Notes: generated by a model not told the origin, from the sequence alone. Positions 8,809 to 16,849 are shown, numbered from the stretch's first letter. The stretch is 64,000 bases of DNA from CAYTIB01 sp964437725 (GCA_964437725.1 CAYTIB010000075.1:18129-82128); one strand, 5' to 3'. A program made the numbers and translations.

Positions 8809-10197
8809 TTAATCTTGAGTTAAAAGAAAAGATATTCCGTCAGATAGCTGTGTCATTCTTCCAAGGAAAAGACTGCCTTTTGCAAAGAAGAAGGCACGAT
8901 TCAGTTCGTTGTTTTTGAATTTCTGGAGCGCATGCGGTAGTGCTGGGATCGCAGAAGCAATATGTCCTTGAGAAGGAGCAAAGCCTGGCAACCCACGCTC
9001 TTGAACAAAATTTGAAATGTCCGCTCGCTCTATTTCTCCTCTAAGTGCAGCAAGGGCAGCTAAGTACTGGTAATTGGTTTGGGGAACATTACCGGCCCCA
9101 GCGGGGATAGTTATTTCCGGATTATGTAGCTCCGTTGCAAATAGGGGGATATCTACAAGGTTTAGTCCAATTTGATCAAGGGGTTCCGCCACAAGAGATT
9201 CGAGTATGGCTTGCTGGGTATGCCCGGCTCCAATTCTGTGAATACCAATATTTTCCAGGCAAATGCGTGGTCCATCACCGTTAGCAGTTACTAAAGCTGC
9301 AAAACCGGCAAGGACATCTTCTAAAATCGGCATCGCCTGTTCGATATGTGAGTTTGCTTTCATTCCTAATTTAGGAAGGGACCCTCCACCAACAATAGCT
9401 ACTCTTTCGAAGACTCCAGAAGCAACAAGACTACCTGCCAAAACGATAGCATTTAGTGGTCCAGCACAGAAATTTTTCACATCAACTCCACTAGCCTGTT
9501 GCAGACCGCTCATTTCACCAATAGCTTTAGCAAGATTACCGCCTCCTCTTTGATATCTATCTCCGACGGCTTCTTCAGAACAGCTGATCAAAAAGTCTGG
9601 TTTGCTATGTTCCGTATCTTCCATCTCACTAATCATGTTTTCCAGTGCTAAGTGGGCTGTTGCTTTGGCTGCTAGATTTTCCAAAAGTACGTGAGGTGCA
9701 AGAGACTCATCGTCATCATGGTCTCCACGAAAACTTCCAATAACCTCTCCATTGGAAATAATCGGCAAAGTGAAATTTTGATTTACGATTAACTCTGTGG
9801 AAGTGGGTAGAGCGCCATGTTCCTCTATTCCATGAAGTCGAGTGAATCCGTCAGAGAGTTGTATTAGATTGAATGCATCCGCTTGTTTTAGGAGAATAAA
9901 AAATTCATCCTCAGAGATAATTTTTCCAGAGGGCCCAATTGGAGAAGCGCCTGGATTTGGATTCTCGTACCATGGAGAGGTCGTATTCCGAAGAGAATTT
10001 GGAGACAAATTACCAATAAATACTTGATTTGGAGGATAGGTAACTGCGTCATCGAAACTTCGTAAATTGGATTCGATTTTTTCAAGAAAAGATTTGTCCT
10101 CACGAATAGTCCTGTCTGGTTTTGACCCATAGCGCACAAGGGAAGGGACGTGAGCGAGGACAAATGATGACGTGGTAATGTTAGCTTTGCGTGTCAT
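8809..10197 (-). CDS. grdC: Glycine/sarcosine/betaine reductase component C, beta subunit (GrdC)
   Basis: This 462-residue protein matches GrdC along its length: VLAHVPSLVRYGS near the N-terminus, then LRSFDDAVTYPPNQVFIGNLSP, ISCSEEAVGDRYQRGGGNLAKAIGE split over two motifs, NFCAGPLNAI (a thiolase/KAS-like Cys), ELHNPEITIPAGAGNVP, GLPGFAPSQGHIASAIP and the ending FAKGSLFLGRMTQLSDG. In clostridia, component C takes the carboxymethyl-selenoether made by proteins A and B and releases acetyl phosphate, with GrdD as its partner. It is somewhat shorter than the roughly 500 residues usual for GrdC. No grdD follows: the next gene is an EamA transporter. It lies 84 bases downstream of grdA, presumably in one transcript. 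Confidence 0.9.
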   Translation of the reverse strand: MTRKANITTSSFVLAHVPSLVRYGSKPDRTIREDKSFLEKIESNLRSFDDAVTYPPNQVFIGNLSPNSLRNTTSPWYENPNPGASPIGPSGKIISEDEFFILLKQADAFNLIQLSDGFTRLHGIEEHGALPTSTELIVNQNFTLPIISNGEVIGSFRGDHDDDESLAPHVLLENLAAKATAHLALENMISEMEDTEHSKPDFLISCSEEAVGDRYQRGGGNLAKAIGEMSGLQQASGVDVKNFCAGPLNAIVLAGSLVASGVFERVAIVGGGSLPKLGMKANSHIEQAMPILEDVLAGFAALVTANGDGPRICLENIGIHRIGAGHTQQAILESLVAEPLDQIGLNLVDIPLFATELHNPEITIPAGAGNVPQTNYQYLAALAALRGEIERADISNFVQERGLPGFAPSQGHIASAIPALPHALQKFKNNELNRAFFFAKGSLFLGRMTQLSDGISFLLTQD

Positions 10198-10281
10198 TTG
10201 AAAGTTGTTCCTGCTTTGAAAAAAGGATTGAAATCTTTAAAGCCAAAAATCCTGAAGATTTGAATCAAAGCAAATAGTACC

Positions 10282-10746
10282 TTATTTGGGAGGGTAGTTT
10301 TTGCGGAACTTGTCTAGTACTTTTTCAATGGCAGAATGATCAGCCACCATAGATACTAAACCGAGCTTTTCTTCGAAAATATCCGGAGGAATTTCAGCAC
10401 GCAGCTTCGGTTCTAATATGTGACACACGAAAAGTCCTAACGAAATACCTGCCAAAGGACCGGCATAACTTGGATCGCCTAATACCATGGTTTCGGCTGC
10501 TATTGCTAGAAATTCCATGTCTGTGGCGCCGAGTAGAACAATGAGGTTCTCTCGCCCGTGCTTCTCAACTACGGTTTGAATGTCAGTTTGTCGCTCCATG
10601 TCCATGGCGCCTGCAGATGTTCAGACAAAGCACTCTGTCATTTGAAAAATTACATTTGCCCCCGCTGCTTTTGCACATTCCGCAATGGTTTCACCATGTA
10701 TACCGTCTCGTTCACCCAGTGCAATAACACTCATACCCTTAAGCAT
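10282..10746 (-). CDS. grdA: Selenoprotein A of glycine/sarcosine/betaine reductase (GrdA), in-frame UGA = selenocysteine
   Basis: The frame reads from ATG at 10746 through a TGA at 10621-10623 (codon 42) to the stop at 10282, giving 154 residues including Sec. The context CFV-U-TSAGAMDMERQ is the CxxU redox motif of GrdA; after it come KHGRENLIVLLGA and GDPSYAGPLAGISLG, also typical. GrdA carries the Sec that receives the carboxymethyl group from protein B and passes it to component C. Total length equals that of clostridial GrdA (about 155-158). The Shine-Dalgarno GGAGGG lies upstream of the ATG. An ordinary gene caller would report only the 107-residue piece after the TGA. A likely promoter lies just upstream (10777-10806). 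Confidence 0.95.
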
Positions 10747-10776
10747 CACCTTTGCCCTCCAGTTTAACCTAGCTCC

Positions 10777-10806
10777 ATCCTAGAAGCCTGAGGTTATTTA
10801 GGTCAA
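10777..10806 (-). promoter_or_regulatory. Candidate sigma70 promoter for grdA-grdC
   Basis: On the minus strand TTGACC (10806-10801) is followed after 18 bases by TAGGAT (10782-10777), about 30 bases upstream of the grdA ATG. Spacing and hexamers fit a housekeeping promoter, so grdA-grdC may be transcribed independently of grdE-grdB. Confidence 0.45.
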
Positions 10807-11055
10807 GGAAAAGAGTTTTGAATTGACTAATTTACAAACAAGTAGATTCCATTTTAAGGAAAATAAGAATATCCCAAGTTTTCGGGAAGAATGGTCAGTA
10901 TCCTCCATGACTTAAAAGATTTGCAAGGGGAATTAGGTTTAGTCCCTATGCAAGCATCTGCATAGTTTCTATTATATGACTAGAGCAATTCTTCAAGCAG
11001 AATTTAGTTAGTTAAAAGAAGATCGAAGTAAGCGCAGTAAGTTATGGAGAGTGTA
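10807..11055. other. Part of the grdB-grdA gap without a recognisable gene
   Basis: Together with the small frames to its right this forms a 622-base interruption between grdB and grdA. I see no grd gene, tRNA-Sec or riboswitch. A short hairpin (GGGA...TCCC) at 10929-10947 is the only structure noted. Confidence 0.35.
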
Positions 11056-11130
11056 ATGATCAAGAAGATAATATTTCTATTTCTACTTGGGTTTGGTGCG
11101 GCAATTTATGTCATCTTTCTAAAAAACTAG
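11056..11130 (+). CDS. Possible 24-residue single-span membrane peptide
   Basis: A 24-codon frame starts at an ATG six bases after GGAGA and encodes a positively charged start (MIKK), an uninterrupted hydrophobic stretch and a basic end (LKN). This is the profile of a small inner-membrane protein. It lies on the strand opposite the grd genes, inside the grdB-grdA gap. There is no homology I can recall; chance occurrence in AT-rich DNA is possible. Confidence 0.35.
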   Translation: MIKKIIFLFLLGFGAAIYVIFLKN

Positions 11131-11166
11131 CCAACTTTGCATAGTGATTTATTTGCTATTTTATAG

Positions 11167-11319
11167 ATGCCACTTTATTCGATGAGTAAGATTCCCAAGA
11201 GAATACTTTTTGAAGGACAGGTTCTTCATTTTGCAGGATTTAGTCACTTGTATATTTGGGTTCGTTACTTTGCCACTGAAAAACCAGAAATGAGACGAAT
11301 CACTCGAAAGAATAAGTAA
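11167..11319 (+). CDS. Possible small basic protein (50 residues)
   Basis: A 50-codon frame follows the 24-residue membrane-peptide frame on the same strand. It has an internal ATG at 11182 and a basic C-terminus (MRRITRKNK). No clear ribosome-binding site precedes either ATG and I recognise no family. It is listed because it is the only other frame in the grdB-grdA gap. Confidence 0.2.
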   Translation: MPLYSMSKIPKRILFEGQVLHFAGFSHLYIWVRYFATEKPEMRRITRKNK

Positions 11320-11368
11320 GTATGTCTCTTTTCTTGTAAAGTCGAAAGCATATGATTAAGATTTAAAT

Positions 11369-12709
11369 TTACAAACTAGAAATGCTGTTATTTTGAATTA
11401 TTTGTCCCATTTCGAATTCGTTTTTGCTATGTGTAGCTATAAATTTCAAGGCTTGCTCGACAATTTTACGCCTAAGATGTATTTCCATTTCTGGTTTTAA
11501 TAGAGGGTTCCCAAGGACGTGCGGTACACCTGCTCCAGGTACAATTCTGTTTGCTCCGACATTTTTTGCAACCGAAATCAAGGTTGTAATTACAACTGCA
11601 GGGATTCCGAGACGTTCTATCTCTTTAGCGACCGCTGACCCGCAGCGGGTACAAGTTCCTCATGCAGAAGTAATGATGGCCGCGTCGATTTCATGATTGC
11701 GCAAATCTTTTGCTATTTTGCTTCCAATTGCAGTGGCAAATTCGTAATAGGTGCTGCATCCGGAAAAGGTGTAAAGGTATTCGTGAATCTTAGCTATTCG
11801 GCCCTCATTTTCTAAAGATCGAAGAACGTCGAGTGGTACAAGGCGATTTGGATCCTGGGTAACGTCATTTGTCGAATATCCACCGTGTTGCACTTCATAA
11901 TTTTCAGAATCCAATCTTTCAATTGCAACCAGGGGGTATTGGCCGTAGGTTATTGCCTTAGTGGAGGGAAGATTGTCTGGATTACCTTTAGGGACAAGGC
12001 CGCCGGTTGTAATAACGGCGATTTTTGATTTTTTAAGGTTTTTTACAGGGGGTGCTGGTGCAACACGATCAAATTTTGGTAGTTCTAGTTCTGTATTGAA
12101 TGGATCACCCTGTATTTTTGCTAATAATAGATTTAAGGCCCTCTGAGCACCGTTCAGGTCCGATCTGATGTTCTTTCTGAACCCCCGAGAATAATACTCA
12201 ACCGGTTTCCTTTGATCGTTGTTGGGAACATGTAAAAGTTTAAATCCCAGATGGGAAATGTTATGGATAGCTGTTTTCATTCCTCGGATGTTATCTGAAG
12301 TTGGAATGATGTAAACATCTTTTCGGTAAGCTAAACCGGGGTTTTCTTTCGCCATTCCCGAAACTGCAGGGATGTTAAATTTTCGGCTAACTTCTCGAGC
12401 GATGCGACCACAAGCTTCACCGTAACGACCGGAGTTAAATGCGGGTCCAGAAACAAAAAGATTGGGTTGAGCAGGCCGAATTAATTCGATTAGTTTACGG
12501 ACAGCTAGGTTTGGATCATCCGCAAATAGATCATCTCCACAGACTACGGTCGAAGTGATTTGGATTTTATTTCCAAACTCATTTTGCAATAGTTTTCCGG
12601 GTCCGATAGCCCTGGGAATGGATGTGGGTTCCATAGACGCTTGGTTTTCCCCACCAAACCCTGCAAAAAATTGATTTAGAAAATGGACAACGGAATAAGT
12701 ATTTGGCAA
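11369..12709 (-). CDS. grdB: Selenoprotein B of glycine/sarcosine/betaine reductase (GrdB-type), in-frame UGA = selenocysteine
   Basis: The frame starts at TTG 12709 (AAGGA eight bases before), passes a TGA at 11660-11662 and ends at 11369: 446 residues with Sec near 350. It opens VVHFLNQFFAGFGGE, the invariant start of GrdB/GrdF/GrdH, and continues with GPAFNSGRYGEACGRI, GGLVPKGNPDNLPS and HGGYSTNDVTQDPNRLVPLDVL. The Sec context ITSA-U-GTCTRCG is the family's UxxCxxC signature. After it come KEIERLGIPAVVITT and VGANRIVPGAGVPHVLGNP, the conserved tail. This protein binds the amine substrate and cleaves its C-N bond via Sec and the pyruvoyl group of GrdE. Glycine, sarcosine and betaine types cannot be told apart here. 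It starts 17 bases after grdE. Confidence 0.95.
11638..11650 (-). promoter_or_regulatory. SECIS-like hairpin just after the grdB UGA
   Basis: Nine bases after the UGA the message reads ACCCG-CUG-CGGGU, a perfect 5-bp stem with a small loop. Bacterial SECIS elements are stem-loops at this distance from the UGA that bind SelB. Because the same bases encode the conserved TRCG motif, coding constraint alone could create the pairing. Confidence 0.4.
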
Positions 12710-12726
12710 TTAAGGTTCCTTTTTTA

Positions 12727-14001
12727 TTAAACTTCTATGGCAGTAAGCCGGTTAGACCCTAACATCCCTATGGCGCCAGGGATTCTATTGTAGGCGACCC
12801 TTATGGATTCGGTTGGGATGCAATTTTGGTTTTTTAAAGAGGATCCACCTAGTAGTCGCTCCATCGCGGGTAGTTCAATTGGTTCCGCACAGTTTCCTAA
12901 TGAAACGATTGCGTCAGCATGTGGTGAAGAATCTACCAGTGCACCTTTTGAGGACCCTTTATTCCCGGCAAACTCCATTGTTATTAGTGTTGTTTTGACA
13001 CCGTGGTTCTCGCAGGTTTCACAAATTTTCATGAGGTCTGTGTCGGCTTGTCCTCCAGAGTCTTTTGTGATGAGCACTCCATCTGCCCCTAAAATGTTTT
13101 TGGCAATACGGGCTATCATTTCAGCATGGAGGATTTTCTCAGAATACTTTTTGGGATGGTTGGCTATGATGGTTCCCACAAATTCCATGGAATTTCCATG
13201 GGAATCGTAGATTGTTCGCAGTATTCCGTGATTCAAGTGATCGTAAGTGGTGTTCTTAGTCGGTCGAGAGAATCCTGACCAAACAACCGCACCATCGAAT
13301 ATTACGTTAGGGTGAATTACTGTTGGAATCAATTCCCTTGTGTTTTTTCCATAAAATAACATATCCCGTGCGTCGCCTTGTGAGTACAAGGGATAAACGT
13401 AACAAATTTTAGGCAAATTTTCTTTGTGGCTAATGTCTGAAGAAAGACGCCTAATCGTAATTTTTTCTGATTTTTTGTCCGAATTGCAAGAGTTAGCAAT
13501 TCTACCAAGGTAATAAGCAGCACGCACGCCGGCTTGCACAGCAGCTTCAGCGAAACCTCTCTTACTAACCTTTTTAAATGGATATAGGGTGATTACGACA
13601 TTTATAAGATGGGAAAATAAAGACAAATCAGCGCACGGTCCTTGCATGTCTAGGATGGCATCTTCCGCTCCTTCCATTGCACCACAAGTGATGACTCCCA
13701 CATCCTTTAATACATTCGTTATTCCACTTCCACAAGATTTGGGAGGACCAATAATACCCGGAAAGGGTTCTGGATTTTCACCTATTTTTGCGCGCGGTTC
13801 TAGAATGTCTAAGATGTTAATAATCCGGCATGAATCACCGGGATGGGAAATATCAATTTTCACAGATTGAAGGCGGGTGTCCTCACGAAGTATGTAATCA
13901 TGTAACTCATGTGTATTGATTTGTAGTTTTCCATTTTCCAGTCGATTTTCGTTAGATTGTTCAACTATGTTGACGGGAAAGTTGTTTATTGTAAGCTCCA
14001 C
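12727..14001 (-). CDS. grdE: Glycine/sarcosine/betaine reductase protein B alpha/beta precursor (GrdE-like)
   Basis: I place the start at the GTG at 14001, six bases after AGAAGGA, giving 424 residues, close to clostridial GrdE (about 428). The upstream in-frame TTG at 14109 would add 36 residues with no family resemblance. Matching blocks are DTRLQSVKIDISHPGDSCRI, ILEPRAKIGE...FPGIIGP, CGAMEGAEDAILDMQGPC, KICYVYPLYSQGD, ELIPTVIHPNVIFDGAVV and KNTTYDHLNHGI...SHGNSMEFVG. In clostridia the precursor splits at a Cys (recalled as Cys242) to form an N-terminal pyruvoyl group. Here residues 241-250 read WSGFSRPTKN, with no Cys; Ser242 or Ser245 would be the only nearby candidates. The grdB start is 17 bases downstream. 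Confidence 0.85.
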   Translation of the reverse strand: MELTINNFPVNIVEQSNENRLENGKLQINTHELHDYILREDTRLQSVKIDISHPGDSCRIINILDILEPRAKIGENPEPFPGIIGPPKSCGSGITNVLKDVGVITCGAMEGAEDAILDMQGPCADLSLFSHLINVVITLYPFKKVSKRGFAEAAVQAGVRAAYYLGRIANSCNSDKKSEKITIRRLSSDISHKENLPKICYVYPLYSQGDARDMLFYGKNTRELIPTVIHPNVIFDGAVVWSGFSRPTKNTTYDHLNHGILRTIYDSHGNSMEFVGTIIANHPKKYSEKILHAEMIARIAKNILGADGVLITKDSGGQADTDLMKICETCENHGVKTTLITMEFAGNKGSSKGALVDSSPHADAIVSLGNCAEPIELPAMERLLGGSSLKNQNCIPTESIRVAYNRIPGAIGMLGSNRLTAIEV

Positions 14002-14002
14002 A

Positions 14003-14155
14003 TCAATTCCTTCTTTTAGTTGGTGATACAATGTGAATTTGAAAAATTGCGAAAGGGTTTTCGGAAACATCTGATGTGGTTTGAAATGTGATCTGACCTG
14101 AAAATTCAATTAATAGAACAGAAGTTTCTGTTGCAAATCCGTAATGTTTCATTTT
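14003..14155 (-). CDS. Possible small protein upstream of and overlapping grdE
   Basis: An ATG frame (from 14155, 50 residues, extendable in frame to a TTG at 14248) ends with a TGA at 14003-14005 immediately beside the grdE GTG. The stop-start arrangement looks like translational coupling, and the frame fills most of the 227-base gap after the oxidoreductase gene. No ribosome-binding site is well placed and I recognise no family. It may be a chance frame. Confidence 0.25.
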   Translation of the reverse strand, partial: KMKHYGFATETSVLLIEFSGQITFQTTSDVSENPFAIFQIHIVSPTKRRN

Positions 14156-14228
14156 AATAATTCGAGCCCAATTTAACCTTCCTTTCACTAGTGATAAAAA
14201 GGATGGTATTCCTGGGTCTTGACTAAGG

Positions 14229-16331
14229 TTAAATCGTTTTGGATTCAACCTTAGAATTGATTTCCTGCTCCATAGTAGATTTTGCTCTCTCCACTTCTAC
14301 TAAATTTGAATGGAATGTTGCTCCTTTTCCCATGTCAGCTAGTCGCTCGGATGAGATTTGGTTCACTCCCTTCCCTCCGGGAGAGAGTTTAGCCCACCAA
14401 GCGCCCTCGGACACAGCTACTCCTCTCAAGGTTCTATTGCCTAACTTTGCATGCCGGAAGATTTCACCTCGATCATTAAAAACTCGAACGAGGTCTCCTT
14501 CCTCTACTCCTCGGAGTTTGGCATCTTCGGGATGAATCAAAAGGCTAGGCTTACCCTCACTTATAATGCAGTTTTTTACATCTCCAAGGGAAGAATTGAG
14601 AAAATTGTGAGCAGGAGGAAGAATCAACTGCAATGGATACTTTTTTATCAAAAATTCAGTTTCACTTCCCTCGATAAGGGGAACGTGCGCAGGCAAGGGG
14701 TCTTTACCGTCTTTTTCCATGGACTCCGAGTAAAATTCAATCTTCCCAGAAGGTGTGAAAAAACCATTTTGAAATGGATTTTCTTTTCGTTTAGGCCCTA
14801 TTCGATGACCTTTGAGGTCGGAAAGCTGTTTGAAGCTTGGATAGTTTTTCCCATCTACTCGATTTTTCAAAAGATCATTTACCACTGTTTCATGTGAATC
14901 TGTGAGAGGAGCACCTTCTAGCCCCATTTTTTCTGCTAACCGGATGAACATCTCATGGTTGCTAATGGATTCTCCTAATGGCTTGATCGCTGGTTCGGAC
15001 ATTTGAATGTAATACTGCCCGTAGCTTCCGAATAGATCGCCCGTTTCTATAAAACTTGGTGCGGGTAGAATGTAGTCCGCATAGTCGGTTGTGTCTGTGT
15101 AAACAACCTCGTGGACAACAGTAAAAAGATCTTCTCTTTCAAGGCCTTTAATAACTTTGGCAGATTCTGGGGCAATTGCCGCAGGATTGGAAGAGTAAAC
15201 AAACAAAGACTGAATGGGCGGGCTATCGACTTCGTTCAGTGCTTCTCCTAGTCTGCACATGTTTAGAATTCGAGTATCTTTATTGTTTGGCTGAAGATCG
15301 GGTCTTTCGACGAGGGATTTATCCCAGCCAAATGCGGCGGAGCTAGCCAGAAAAGCCCCACCACCTTCTTTATGATAGGCACCTACCAAACCTGGTAAAC
15401 ATGCGATGGTTCTTACCATCATGCCTCCATTGGTATGCCTAGAAATTCCAATTCCAATTCGGATAAACGGTGCTCGAGCATCCCCATACTGTTTTGCAAG
15501 TTGCAGAATGAGAGTAGAGGGGATCCCTGTTATTTTCGAGACACGCTCAATAGAATATTCTTTCAAACGATTTTGAAGATCAGCAAAACCCAAAGTGTAT
15601 TGATTAATGTAGTCTCGATCTATCTGGTTTTGCTCTACTAGAATCCGCATAATACCTAGCGCTAAAGCTGAGTCAGTCCCTGGGCGGATCATGATGTGTT
15701 CATCTGCAAACTTAGCTGTCCGATTTGCGTAGGGATCTATCGAGATAATCTTCGCACCTTTATTCCGAGCTTTCTGTAAAATCGGAAGAAGGTGAATGTT
15801 TGTTGTTACTGCGTTACAACCCCAAAGGATTACAAAATCAGAATCCGTGGCTGTTTCTGTGTCATTTCCAATGACTTTTCCTAGTGTGGCTTCCCATCCT
15901 GAATAGGCAGTATTCACACATATCGTTCGATCTAAGCGGCTAGCTCCAATTTGATGGAAAAATCGTTGGGGAAAGTTTCGGTGCACTAGCCCCAAGGTTC
16001 CGGCATAAGAGTAGGGAAGGATGGCTTCCCCTCCCCATTGTTTGATAATTCCATTTAGCCGTTTTCCGATTTCTTCTAGTGCGTCGTCCCAGGTTACTGG
16101 CTCAAACTTCCCCTCTCCTTTTTTGCCGACCCGTCTCATTGGCTTCATGACACGGTAGGGTGAATAAACTCTTTCTGGGTAAAGTTCGACTTTCCTACAG
16201 ATAAAACCGTTGGTATAGGGATGTTCTGGATCACCGGCTACTTTCACCGCTTTTCCGTCACGAACTGTGACGAGTAAAGAACAGCAATCGGGACAATCAA
16301 GCGCACATACACTTCTCTTGATTTCTTCCAA
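14229..16331 (-). CDS. Molybdopterin oxidoreductase (DMSO reductase/formate dehydrogenase superfamily)
   Basis: This cytoplasmic-looking protein of about 700 residues carries an N-terminal 4Fe-4S site (CALDCPDCC, then C at FICRK, after RDGKAVKVAGDPEHP). Bis-MGD binding blocks follow: DSDFVILWGCNAVTTN, AKIISIDPYANRTAK, the mid-region SLFVYSSNPAAIAPE with YADYILPAPSFIETGD, and a C-terminal dinucleotide-binding domain (LLIHPEDAKLRGVEEGDLVRVFNDRG). No Tat signal is seen. I favour the TTG at 16331, seven bases after GGAG and just before the Fe-S domain; a GTG at 16394 is the longer alternative. It belongs to the broad 'anaerobic dehydrogenase' group whose substrate cannot be deduced. It lies directly upstream of grdE on the same strand, so it may supply or use electrons in that pathway. 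Confidence 0.85.
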   Translation of the reverse strand: MEEIKRSVCALDCPDCCSLLVTVRDGKAVKVAGDPEHPYTNGFICRKVELYPERVYSPYRVMKPMRRVGKKGEGKFEPVTWDDALEEIGKRLNGIIKQWGGEAILPYSYAGTLGLVHRNFPQRFFHQIGASRLDRTICVNTAYSGWEATLGKVIGNDTETATDSDFVILWGCNAVTTNIHLLPILQKARNKGAKIISIDPYANRTAKFADEHIMIRPGTDSALALGIMRILVEQNQIDRDYINQYTLGFADLQNRLKEYSIERVSKITGIPSTLILQLAKQYGDARAPFIRIGIGISRHTNGGMMVRTIACLPGLVGAYHKEGGGAFLASSAAFGWDKSLVERPDLQPNNKDTRILNMCRLGEALNEVDSPPIQSLFVYSSNPAAIAPESAKVIKGLEREDLFTVVHEVVYTDTTDYADYILPAPSFIETGDLFGSYGQYYIQMSEPAIKPLGESISNHEMFIRLAEKMGLEGAPLTDSHETVVNDLLKNRVDGKNYPSFKQLSDLKGHRIGPKRKENPFQNGFFTPSGKIEFYSESMEKDGKDPLPAHVPLIEGSETEFLIKKYPLQLILPPAHNFLNSSLGDVKNCIISEGKPSLLIHPEDAKLRGVEEGDLVRVFNDRGEIFRHAKLGNRTLRGVAVSEGAWWAKLSPGGKGVNQISSERLADMGKGATFHSNLVEVERAKSTMEQEINSKVESKTI

Positions 16332-16478
16332 AACCAGGCTCCATTTTGAGAAAGTAACTTGATTTCTACTTCTAAGTTGAAAATTTTCGAACACATCTCA
16401 CATTCTGTGAGGATTTCTTGATAAGCACGAGAAATATTTGGTAACTAAAGAAACCACAGCCATAACTAAAATCTTTTA

Positions 16479-16553
16479 TGGTGGCCCCAACGGGGATCGA
16501 ACCCGTGTTTTAGCCTTGAGAGGGCTACGTCCTAACCGCTAGACGATAGGGCC
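16479..16553 (-). tRNA. tRNA-Glu (anticodon CTC)
   Basis: The complement folds as a full cloverleaf: acceptor GGCCCTA with TGGGGCC, D arm GTC...GAC, anticodon stem TAGCC/GGCTA with loop CTCTCAA, T arm ACGGG-TTCGATC-CCCGT, discriminator A and an encoded CCA. The anticodon CTC reads GAG (Glu). It lies downstream of tRNA-Gln and gltX on the same strand. Confidence 0.95.
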
Positions 16554-16714
16554 ACCGACTTATGTTAGGAATACTTGATTTTGGGTTGCTCTTTCCTTGA
16601 CTTAGAATCGGCCTGAGATTGACAAAACGAGAACCAAATTAGAATAACTCTTCTACTTCTGAAATATACGAAGATAAATGCTCTGAGTATCTATAGTAAC
16701 CCCTGACTCACATA

Positions 16715-16788
16715 TGGTTGGGGATCTAGGATTCGAACCTAGGTTTTCTGAGCCAGAGTCAGACGTCTTGCCACTGGACCAATCCCCA
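16715..16788 (-). tRNA. tRNA-Gln (anticodon CTG)
   Basis: The cloverleaf has acceptor TGGGGAT/ATCCCCA, D arm with GGTCCAGTGGCAAGAC, anticodon stem TCTGA/TCAGA with loop CTCTGGC, T arm CTAGG-TTCGAAT-CCTAG, discriminator A and an encoded CCA. The anticodon CTG reads CAG (Gln). A strong promoter-like sequence lies immediately upstream. Confidence 0.95.
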
Positions 16789-16804
16789 GAGAATACATAT
16801 TTCT

Positions 16805-16833
16805 AATCTACCGTTGCCCCCCCCAATGGTCAA
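16805..16833 (-). promoter_or_regulatory. Promoter of tRNA-Gln
   Basis: On the minus strand TTGACC (16833-16828), a 17-base spacer and TAGATT (16810-16805) end 16 bases before the tRNA 5' end. The spacer contains a run of eight G. Hexamers, spacing and position fit a sigma70 promoter for a stable RNA. Confidence 0.6.
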
Positions 16834-16849
16834 GTCGATAAAAGAAACT

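Noticed and set aside
10282..10605. A stand-alone 107-residue protein starting at ATG 10605
   Set aside because: It is the part of GrdA after the Sec codon; the true start is ATG 10746 with GGAGGG upstream.
10747..11055. tRNA-Sec or a glycine riboswitch in the grdB-grdA gap
   Set aside because: No cloverleaf with a UCA anticodon and no riboswitch core could be found by eye on either strand.
11369..11581. A stand-alone 70-residue protein downstream of grdB, with grdB ending at 11660 as a truncated pseudogene
   Set aside because: The TGA sits exactly at the Sec position of the GrdB signature and the conserved tail continues in the same frame, so read-through as selenocysteine explains both parts.
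14002..14109. N-terminal extension of GrdE from TTG 14109
   Set aside because: The extra 36 residues do not resemble GrdE, whereas GTG 14001 has a well-placed AGAAGGA and gives the family length.
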